Assembly (NCBI GenBank): GCA_015487535.1 | Contig: WFPN01000041.1 | Coordinates: 1-10,593 of the forward strand | Source of the DNA: Aquificaceae bacterium | GTDB taxonomy: Bacteria > Aquificota > Aquificia > Aquificales > Aquificaceae | Direction of reading: 5' to 3' | Length of the DNA: 10,593 bases | Shown: piece by piece, positions 5,692 to 10,593 of the stretch | Position numbering within the stretch: position 1 is the stretch's first letter | Layout of the letters: each line of letters starts with the position of its first letter | Position numbers and translations under genes: made by a program | Notes under the pieces: model-generated | What the model saw: the letters and a program-made list of their open reading frames with translations, nothing else | Databases searched by the model: none | Told to the model about the DNA's origin: nothing

Positions 5692-6747
5692 GTTCTTTAG
5701 ATAACACTCTTTTACCTTGCCTGAGAACTCCTCGAAGCTCTCCCCGGGTCTGAAACCCTCAGACAGTATTCTTCTCGCTACCCTGACTATATCCTCCGGG
5801 CCTTCGACCCTGAATCCGTAGTCCTTCTCAAGTAGTATCTCCTCAAGATCCTTTACCTTCCATGTGTTGGGGCCGAAGAGTACAGGCTTGCCAAAGACGG
5901 CAGGCTCCAGAAGGTTGTGTCCTCCTACCTCGGCGATCGTCCCTCCAACGAAGGCTACATCAGCTTTGTGGTAAAAGCCCTTGAGCTCACCCAAGGTATC
6001 TAGAACTAGAATATCCCAGTCCTTTTCCTCCTCCGACCTCTTGGAGACCTTAAGACCCGTGCTGCGGGCCGTCCTCACCACATCATCGGCCCTCTTTACG
6101 TGCCTCGGTGCCAGAACCAGCTTCAGGGGGAACTCCTCCCTGAGTTTTAAAAACGCTTTCAGCACGACCTCTTCCTCTCCTTCCCTGGTGCTCCCTGCAA
6201 CCATTACCCTCCATCCCTCCGGAAGGGCGGGAGGGTGTATGTCTTCCACATCCTGGACTACCTTGAGGTTGCCGCAGGCCACCACCTTCCTGGCTCCCTC
6301 CTCTTCAAACCTCCTCCTGTCCTCTTCCGTTCGTGCTATGACGAGGTCGAACTCCCTAATCAAGAGCCTCTCCCTGATGCCACCTTTAGAGTACGCGTTC
6401 AGGAGTATCTTCTTCACTTTGGTGAACTTAAGTAGGGAAAACCAGAGCTCCCTCTCCACAATTATCAGTGCCTTCGGCTGCACAATTCTCTCGAACTTTC
6501 TAACCAGAAAGGGAATATCTACGGGAAGGGGAAATAAGAGATCGTAGAGATCTCCCTTCCTCTCAAGGTACTCTTTTGCCCTGGGAGAGAAGTAGGTAAG
6601 AACCACGCTGTGCTCCTTTTTAAGCTCCTTTATGAGTGGAAGGGCTGTGTTGAACTCCCCAACGCTCGCGCAGTGGAACCAAAGGGAGTTCTTTGGTGGG
6701 TGATCGGGTTTTTCTATCAGGAGTCTCTTTCTGAGACAAAGATCCAT
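5662..6747 (-). CDS. waaA: 3-deoxy-D-manno-octulosonic acid (Kdo) transferase, anchor-less form
   Basis: A 361-residue GT30 enzyme that transfers Kdo from CMP-Kdo to the lipid A precursor. Near the N-terminus is WFHCASVGEFNTALPLI, in which Glu31 corresponds to the catalytic base of WaaA. Further blocks are FPLPVDIPF, ALIIVERELWFSLL, VACGNLKVVQDV, VMVAGSTREGEEEVVL, LVLAPRHVKRADDV and the nucleotide-binding region FVGGTIAEVGGHNLLEPAVFG (split here as FVGGTIAEVG and GHNLLEPAVF). The usual N-terminal membrane helix (about 30-40 residues in E. coli) is missing; only a basic stretch RKRLL precedes the catalytic domain, so membrane contact is probably peripheral. The ATG at 6747 has TATAAT 12 nt upstream and no Shine-Dalgarno. 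It is transcribed alone, between two divergent or convergent neighbours. Mono- versus bifunctionality cannot be read from sequence. Confidence 0.94.
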   Translation of the reverse strand: MDLCLRKRLLIEKPDHPPKNSLWFHCASVGEFNTALPLIKELKKEHSVVLTYFSPRAKEYLERKGDLYDLLFPLPVDIPFLVRKFERIVQPKALIIVERELWFSLLKFTKVKKILLNAYSKGGIRERLLIREFDLVIARTEEDRRRFEEEGARKVVACGNLKVVQDVEDIHPPALPEGWRVMVAGSTREGEEEVVLKAFLKLREEFPLKLVLAPRHVKRADDVVRTARSTGLKVSKRSEEEKDWDILVLDTLGELKGFYHKADVAFVGGTIAEVGGHNLLEPAVFGKPVLFGPNTWKVKDLEEILLEKDYGFRVEGPEDIVRVARRILSEGFRPGESFEEFSGKVKECYLKNLRLELEEIA

Positions 6748-6767
6748 ATGTGTTTTAGAATTATATT
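6748..6767. promoter_or_regulatory. Divergent mini-promoter between waaA and the 6768 gene
   Basis: This 20-bp gap lies between divergent ATGs. On the minus strand it holds a perfect TATAAT (6765-6760), 12 nt before the waaA ATG, which implies a leader of about 5 nt. On the plus strand TAGAAT (6756-6761) lies 6 nt before the ATG at 6768, the same spacing as at 2153-2165, which implies a leaderless message. -35-like GAGACA at 6733-6738 (17 bp spacer) lies inside waaA. The two -10 boxes overlap by 2 bp. Confidence 0.5.
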
Positions 6768-7289
6768 ATGAAAGTTTTGTTGCTTCTTTACTCGGATCTT
6801 TTGAAGGAGGGCGAGGAGAAGCTCTACTCCCGCCTGGAAAAGAACCTGAAACTGATCAACAAGGTCATAGGCATAGATAACATCTATGCGGCTGTGAGCG
6901 CACCCTTTAAGGACCTGTTCGAGAAGTTTCCGGATCTGTGTTTTATAAACAACGTAAAGGATAGCTCCGTTTTCGGTGCCTACAAGGGCCTTAGAAAGCT
7001 GAGAGGGAACGATGTTCTGATAATAGACGGAGGCGTTAAGCTGGAGAAGGAACATCTCTTTCAGTTCTTCAACAGGATAAACGTTACGGTCGGTATGATA
7101 AAGGAGAAGTGGTCCGGTATAGCCTTCGTGAAGATGAGGGACGTGGACTACATGATAAGGAGCCTGGAGAGGAACTTCGAGAAGGGGATGCTTGACGCCT
7201 TCCGTACCCTCAAGGAGACCTACAGCATAGCTGCGGACTTTATCGATCTCAAAGGTGGTCTGAAAGCTCCGATATTGGAGTTAAAATAG
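6768..7289 (+). CDS. Unknown protein, resembles a degenerate nucleotidyltransferase (GT-A-like) domain
   Basis: I do not recognise a named family for this 173-residue soluble protein. An initial strand MKVLLLLYSDLL is followed by a helix rich in Lys and Glu, then a strand NIYAAVS. SSVFGAYKGLRKL (66-78) followed by GNDVLIIDGGVKL (80-92) resembles the dVLVxxGDvPL strand that carries the metal-binding Asp in sugar-nucleotide and molybdenum-cofactor nucleotidyltransferases, here with DGG instead of GD. The N-terminal glycine-rich GxGTR loop of those enzymes is absent, so catalytic activity is doubtful. The ATG has TAGAAT 6 nt upstream and no Shine-Dalgarno. It is followed after 25 bp by the 7315 gene on the same strand and probably shares its transcript. 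The nucleotidyltransferase link is an inference from one segment. Confidence 0.7.
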   Translation: MKVLLLLYSDLLKEGEEKLYSRLEKNLKLINKVIGIDNIYAAVSAPFKDLFEKFPDLCFINNVKDSSVFGAYKGLRKLRGNDVLIIDGGVKLEKEHLFQFFNRINVTVGMIKEKWSGIAFVKMRDVDYMIRSLERNFEKGMLDAFRTLKETYSIAADFIDLKGGLKAPILELK

Positions 7290-7302
7290 GGCTTAATTCC
7301 TT

Positions 7303-7308
7303 AGGAGG
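7303..7308 (+). promoter_or_regulatory. Strong Shine-Dalgarno that sets a GTG start
   Basis: AGGAGG lies 6 nt before GTG at 7315. It is the clearest ribosome binding site on the plus strand of the window and contrasts with the bare starts of the first genes of operons. The 25-bp gap that holds it shows no terminator. Confidence 0.8.
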
Positions 7309-7314
7309 TGCGCT

Positions 7315-7740
7315 GTGGTAGATCCTGACATACTTCTGATAGCCATGGTCGAACTCATCGAGGGCGTCAGGAACCTCATCGGGGACAAGGGGGCCAACGC
7401 GGTCCTGAGAGATGCGGGAAGACACAGCGGACCCAGACTCCTGGAGAGCCTAATAGGGCATCTTCCTGAGGTTCTCGAAAAGGATGAGGCGGTGAGGAGA
7501 ACCTGTATGATGCTCGAAGAACTCGGTTTTGCCAAGAAGGTGGAGAAGAAGGACGGGACTATACACGTCCAGGACGATATATTCAGCGATGCGGTAAGGT
7601 CTGAGGACATAGAGAAATCGCCTGTGGTTTACTTCCTGATAGGCTTGATAGAAGGCTTCGTTCAGTTCATGTCCGAGGACAAGATCGTCCTGATGCCTAA
7701 GGAGATAAAGAAGGGAGATATGGTCTTCTCCTACTCCTGA
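7315..7740 (+). CDS. Conserved-looking hypothetical protein, possible V4R (4-vinyl reductase-like) domain
   Basis: A 141-residue soluble protein with no signal peptide or membrane segment. The pattern VLRDAGRHSGPRLLESL (30-46) after an IGDKGANA turn, and near the C-terminus YFLIGLIEGFVQFMS followed by a strand-turn-strand ending KKGDMVFSYS, resembles the layout of V4R small-molecule-binding domains (an aGr.sG helix early, then a GxxxGF helix and a final C-terminal strand). The Cys and His ligands often seen in V4R proteins are not evident: there is one Cys, in the middle. This is a pattern-level inference; the function is unknown. The GTG start follows a strong AGGAGG. It forms a probable two-gene operon with the nucleotidyltransferase-like gene. 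Its last 10 bp overlap the convergent rlmD. Confidence 0.72.
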   Translation: MVDPDILLIAMVELIEGVRNLIGDKGANAVLRDAGRHSGPRLLESLIGHLPEVLEKDEAVRRTCMMLEELGFAKKVEKKDGTIHVQDDIFSDAVRSEDIEKSPVVYFLIGLIEGFVQFMSEDKIVLMPKEIKKGDMVFSYS

Positions 7741-9041
7741 ACCCTGAGGTAGCTCACGCTCTCTATGTGGTAGGTCTGAGGGAACATATCTATGAGCTTC
7801 ACCCCCTCCAGTAAGTAGCCGTTCTTGATAAGTACCTTGAGGTCCCTAGCAAGGGTTGAGGGGTTGCAGGACACGTAGATTATCCTCTCAGGCTTGTTCT
7901 TCACCAGAAGGTCCAACTCCTTTCCGTCAAGACCGCTTCTGGGAGGATCGAGAACCACGAGATCTAAAACTTCTCCCCCCCTGCTCTTTAGATGCCTGTA
8001 GGCGTCCGATTTCACAAAGACCACGTTGTCCCTTCCGTTTACCTTGGCGTTGTACTCTGCGTCGTCTATCGCCGATCCTGAGCTGTCAGAGCCCTCTATA
8101 AAGTTCCCCTTCTCTGAGAGCGGTATAGTGAAGAAGCCCACGCCGCAGTATAGCTCCAGGGCCTTCCTGTAGGATACTTCGGAAACGACAGCATCTATGA
8201 ACCTATCCCAGAGGGTGTGGTTCACCTGGAAGAAGGAGTCGGCACTGACCCTGTAAGTCCAGCCCCCCACCTTGAAGAAGAGGTACTCCTTCCCTATCCA
8301 GTAACGCCTGTTCAAAATCGTCCTCAGGCGTGAGTAGTCCCCGACGCCAAACACATCCTGGGGGAGGTAATCCTCCTTCAGGGAGACCAGAAAGCCCCTG
8401 TCTATCTCCGTAGGGGTTATGAACTTGACGAGGAACCCGTCTTCGTGCGGGGAGTAGGTTACGTGGATCTCTTGGAGCTCCCTTATGTGCTTCGCACACT
8501 CCTTCAGGGGTTCTATCAGATCGTTGATCCTCGGATGGGCTATGGGGCAGTGGTCTATATCGACTACCTCCCTCTCGTTCCATCTGAAGAAACCCATCCT
8601 GCCGTTCTTGACCTTGAACTGGACCCTCACCCTGTATCCGAACTCCTGACCCGAGGGAACGCTGTCCATAAGGTTGAGGTCCTTTATCTTGCCTATCCTC
8701 GATAGCGTTTCCTTTAGGATCTCTTCTTTGGATTCGAGCTGTGCCGTGTACTCTATATGCTGAAGCTGGCATCCCCCGCATACACCGTAGTAGGGGCAGG
8801 GAGCCTCTCTCCTGACGTTGGAGGAGAGAACCACATTCTTTACGAGCGCTTCAGCATAATCCTTCCTGTCCTCGAGGACTTCGGCGTCCACTATCTCCCT
8901 TGGGGCAGCGTACCTGACCAGGACGGCCTTGTTCCTGTGTTTCGCCAGGCCGTACCCGCCGTAAACGAGCTTATCTATGCTTAACCTAAGAAGCTCCTTA
9001 CTCGCCGGATCCTGACTCTCTAAGTTCTGTGAGCTTTTCAA
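7731..9041 (-). CDS. rlmD: rRNA (uracil-5-)-methyltransferase, RumA/RlmD type
   Basis: A 436-residue class I SAM-dependent enzyme that makes 5-methyluridine, most likely in 23S rRNA. The N-terminal TRAM domain (about 17-72) starts LSIDKLVYGGYGLAK. The [4Fe-4S] ligands are Cys82, Cys88, Cys91 (C-x5-C-x2-C) and Cys165 (DHCPI). The catalytic domain has SADSFFQVN, the SAM motif LELYCGVGFFTIPLS, LDPPRSGL, the nucleophile Cys392 in YVSCNPSTLARDL, and HIESV with Glu427 as the expected general base. All key residues are present. The start is TTG at 9041, chosen because GGAGGAGG lies just upstream; the first 44 bp therefore overlap the 3' end of nusA. It is the third gene of rimP-nusA-rlmD. RlmD, RlmCD and related paralogues cannot be separated from sequence alone. 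Confidence 0.93.
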   Translation of the reverse strand: MKSSQNLESQDPASKELLRLSIDKLVYGGYGLAKHRNKAVLVRYAAPREIVDAEVLEDRKDYAEALVKNVVLSSNVRREAPCPYYGVCGGCQLQHIEYTAQLESKEEILKETLSRIGKIKDLNLMDSVPSGQEFGYRVRVQFKVKNGRMGFFRWNEREVVDIDHCPIAHPRINDLIEPLKECAKHIRELQEIHVTYSPHEDGFLVKFITPTEIDRGFLVSLKEDYLPQDVFGVGDYSRLRTILNRRYWIGKEYLFFKVGGWTYRVSADSFFQVNHTLWDRFIDAVVSEVSYRKALELYCGVGFFTIPLSEKGNFIEGSDSSGSAIDDAEYNAKVNGRDNVVFVKSDAYRHLKSRGGEVLDLVVLDPPRSGLDGKELDLLVKNKPERIIYVSCNPSTLARDLKVLIKNGYLLEGVKLIDMFPQTYHIESVSYLRVQE

Positions 9042-9999
9042 AGTCCTCCTCCGACATCACATCGATGTGCCATCCCGTGAGCTTGTGGGCGAGCTTCACG
9101 TTAGTTCCCCTCTTGCCTATGGCGAGTGAGAGCTGTTCCTGGGGGACGGCAACCTCCGCCCTTTCCTCTTCCGGAATCAGCCTTACCGCAGTTGGCTGGG
9201 CGGGGGATAAGGCTCTCCTTATGAACTCCTCCTCGTCCTCGGTCCATCTGACCACGTCTATCTTCTCCCCGTGTAGCTCTTCCGAAATGGGCTGGATCCT
9301 AGAACCCCTGAGACCCACAACTATCCCTACGGGATCCATCTTCATATCCTTCGCGTAGACCGCCACCTTGGCCCTCTCCCCCGGTATCCTCGCCACCGCC
9401 TTAACCTCTATCTCCTTCTCCGCTACCTCGGGTATCTCGGTTTCGAGGAGCCTTTTAAGGAATAGAGGATGTGTCCTAGAGAGTATGAGCCTCGGTTCCC
9501 CGTGAACCTTCTTAACCTCCAAAAGGAGAGCCTTCACCTTGTCGCCTACCCTGTACGTTTCCCCAGGTATCTGTTCCCTTCTCGGGAGGATTGCCTCGAC
9601 CTTGCCGAGATCTACCAGGATGTCCCCGTTTTCGAATATCTTCCTGACTATACCCGTAACTACCTCTCCCTCCAGCTCCTTGTACTCTAGAAAACCCCTC
9701 TCCCTCTCGGCCCTCTCTAGCTCGCTTAAGAACTCCTCCTTGGCCGCATAGGCGGCTATCCTGTTCACGTCCTCGGTGGATATGTCGAGGGGAAACCTCT
9801 CCTTTCTCTTTCCCTTCTTCCTGACTACATAGACCTTTATCCCCTCATCGGTGAACTCTATATCGAGGTTATCTTTTATCCTCTTGTCCTTTTTGATCGC
9901 GATGGCTATAGCGTTCTTCAAGGCGTATTCGACGACCCTCTCTGGCAGATCCTTCTCTTTGGCTACCTGCTCGATCAGCTTTCTTATGTTCTTTACCAT
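8998..9999 (-). CDS. nusA: Transcription termination/antitermination factor NusA (short form)
   Basis: A 333-residue NusA, which binds RNA polymerase and nascent RNA to modulate pausing, termination and antitermination. The order is an N-terminal RNA-polymerase-binding domain (about 1-100), an S1 domain (about 108-175, EGEVVTGIVRKIFENGDILVDLG), a first KH domain with MDPVGIVVGLRGSRIQPI and a second KH domain with LSLAIGKRGTNVKLAH. Both KH loops are intact. The protein stops soon after KH2 and lacks the C-terminal acidic repeats of E. coli NusA, as in other short NusA proteins such as those of Thermotoga. The ATG at 9999 overlaps the rimP stop by 7 bp, with GGAGAG just before it. The usual downstream partners (ylxR, infB) are replaced by rlmD. 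Confidence 0.96.
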   Translation of the reverse strand: MVKNIRKLIEQVAKEKDLPERVVEYALKNAIAIAIKKDKRIKDNLDIEFTDEGIKVYVVRKKGKRKERFPLDISTEDVNRIAAYAAKEEFLSELERAERERGFLEYKELEGEVVTGIVRKIFENGDILVDLGKVEAILPRREQIPGETYRVGDKVKALLLEVKKVHGEPRLILSRTHPLFLKRLLETEIPEVAEKEIEVKAVARIPGERAKVAVYAKDMKMDPVGIVVGLRGSRIQPISEELHGEKIDVVRWTEDEEEFIRRALSPAQPTAVRLIPEEERAEVAVPQEQLSLAIGKRGTNVKLAHKLTGWHIDVMSEEDFEKLTELRESGSGE

Positions 10000-10466
10000 C
10001 TCTCCGGCTCCAGTCTGCCTTTAGCTATTGCGGAGAAGGGGATGTGAAGCTCCTCTCCCTTTTCCTTCTCCCGTATCGTAATTATACCTTCCCTGACGTT
10101 CTCAACGTATCCGGTCGCCTCCCTCCTTCCACCGACCGGCTCTCTCAGGATAACCTTCACAAGCCTGCCCTTGAAAAACTCGTAGTGTTCTGGCTTCTCC
10201 AAGGATCTCGTGAGACCAGGAGAGGAGATCTCGAGCATGTAGGAAAAGGGTATGAGGTCCTCCACATCCAAGAGACCGCTTATCCTCCTGCTCACCTCCT
10301 CGCAGTCCCTTATGGTTACCCCTCCTGGCTTGTCGATTATTACCCTCAGGACCCACCCCCTCTCTGGCTTGAACTCCACATCGAAGAGTCTGTAACCCAT
10401 ACCCTTCACTATGGGCTCTATGAGCCCTTTAACCCTGCTCGCTATCTCTTTACTATCAATATTCAT
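9993..10466 (-). CDS. rimP: Ribosome maturation factor RimP
   Basis: A 157-residue RimP, needed for maturation of the 30S ribosomal subunit. Family features are the N-terminal helix with LIEPIVKGMGYRLFDVEF (about 15-32), VLRVIIDKPGGVTIRDC (37-53), the very conserved YMLEISSPGLTRSLEKPEHY, and a C-terminal SH3-like domain ending IPFSAIAKGRLEPE. The start is the ATG at 10466 (MNIDSKEI); the frame remains open upstream to 10565 only by running antisense to the protease gene. There is no Shine-Dalgarno, and a TAAAAT box lies 7 nt upstream. RimP directly before NusA is a widely conserved arrangement and supports both calls. Confidence 0.95.
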   Translation of the reverse strand: MNIDSKEIASRVKGLIEPIVKGMGYRLFDVEFKPERGWVLRVIIDKPGGVTIRDCEEVSRRISGLLDVEDLIPFSYMLEISSPGLTRSLEKPEHYEFFKGRLVKVILREPVGGRREATGYVENVREGIITIREKEKGEELHIPFSAIAKGRLEPERW

Positions 10467-10493
10467 GAGTATTATTTTATAATTCCCTAAGAT
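10467..10493. promoter_or_regulatory. Divergent mini-promoter between rimP and the M50 protease gene
   Basis: This 27-bp gap has TATAAT on the plus strand (10478-10483), 10 nt before the ATG at 10494, and TAAAAT on the minus strand (10479-10474), 7 nt before the rimP ATG. The boxes overlap by 2 bp around a self-complementary TTATAA (10477-10482), the same core as at 2152-2157. Predicted transcripts start 0-4 nt from the ATGs. No convincing -35 box was found on either side. Confidence 0.5.
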
Positions 10494-10593
10494 ATGAACC
10501 TCAGTGAAGCCATACTCTCCATCCCTGCCCTCATGGTGGCGGTTATCCTCCACGAGGTGGCCCACGGGTGGGTGGCCTACAGGTGGGGAGACC
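10494..10593 (+). CDS. Site-2 protease family (M50) metalloprotease, N-terminal fragment
   Basis: The first 33 codons of an intramembrane zinc metalloprotease run off the right edge. A hydrophobic helix (residues 6-19) leads straight into HEVAHGW, with His20 and His24 as zinc ligands and Glu21 as the catalytic base (the HExxH motif), then VAYRWGD. This close spacing from the N-terminus is typical of small bacterial site-2 proteases without an N-terminal extension (the type often annotated as peptidase M50 or YwhC-like), which cleave membrane proteins within the bilayer. The second zinc ligand motif lies beyond the window. The ATG at 10494 has TATAAT 10 nt upstream and no Shine-Dalgarno. The gene diverges from rimP. 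Confidence 0.85.
   Translation, partial: MNLSEAILSIPALMVAVILHEVAHGWVAYRWGD

Noticed and set aside
5981..6547. A 188-codon open frame on the plus strand
   Set aside because: It lies wholly antisense to waaA, is Ser/Leu-rich with no recognisable motif, and has no upstream promoter or ribosome binding site.
7731..7752. A weak inverted repeat (CTAC...GTAG) at a convergent junction, possible terminator
   Set aside because: The stem is short and imperfect, and no T-run follows on either strand.
8203..8781. A 192-codon open frame on the minus strand
   Set aside because: It is an alternate frame of rlmD with Arg/Gly/Pro/Gln-rich low-complexity translation, while the rlmD frame keeps all catalytic and iron-sulfur residues.
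10044..10490. A 148-codon open frame on the plus strand
   Set aside because: It is antisense to rimP and has no family features; the rimP frame is strongly conserved.

Overview
The window reads as a core-genome segment of a Gram-negative thermophile. It carries three lipopolysaccharide (LPS) genes (heptosyltransferase, lpxB, waaA). Its proteins are short and rich in Lys, Glu and Arg, its coding sequence favours AGG/AGA and ATA codons, and TTG/GTG starts are common. The WaaA protein lacks the usual N-terminal membrane anchor and has its catalytic Glu at residue 31, as I recall for Aquifex aeolicus WaaA. Together with a roughly balanced G+C content, this suggests the Aquificota (for example a Thermovibrio-like lineage) or a neighbouring thermophilic phylum. 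The assignment is an inference, not a match.

Layout, left to right: (1) minus strand, a three-part proton-translocating transhydrogenase operon pntAA-pntAB-pntB, with pntB running off the left edge; (2) plus strand, a small lipoprotein gene coupled to a family 9 (WaaF-like) heptosyltransferase; (3) minus strand, lpxB followed by an undescribed three-helix membrane protein with a Cys-rich TRASH/NosL-like tail; (4) plus strand, a low-molecular-weight phosphatase/arsenate-reductase homologue whose catalytic Cys is Ser; (5) minus strand, waaA (kdtA); (6) plus strand, a two-gene unit of unknown function (a nucleotidyltransferase-like remnant and a possible V4R-type protein); (7) minus strand, rimP-nusA-rlmD, a translation/transcription operon; (8) plus strand, the first 33 codons of an M50 site-2 protease.

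The architecture is as notable as the genes. Only about 107 of 10,593 bases lie outside my CDS calls. All four divergent gene pairs are separated by just 16, 16, 20 and 27 bp of A+T-rich DNA containing overlapping TATAAT-like elements, and all three convergent pairs overlap at their 3' ends (54, 30 and 10 bp). First genes have no Shine-Dalgarno sequence and their -10-like boxes often sit 6-10 nt before the ATG, whereas several internal operon genes have strong GGAGG sites. This pattern suggests leaderless mRNAs made from miniature bidirectional promoters.

Functionally, units 2, 3 and 5 are interleaved parts of LPS assembly: LpxB makes the lipid A disaccharide, WaaA adds Kdo, and the heptosyltransferase extends the inner core. 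The lipoprotein and the Cys-rich membrane protein are translationally coupled to LPS genes, which makes them candidates for envelope functions. No RNA genes, mobile elements, CRISPR arrays or long repeats were seen, and no stretch above 27 bp lacks a gene.
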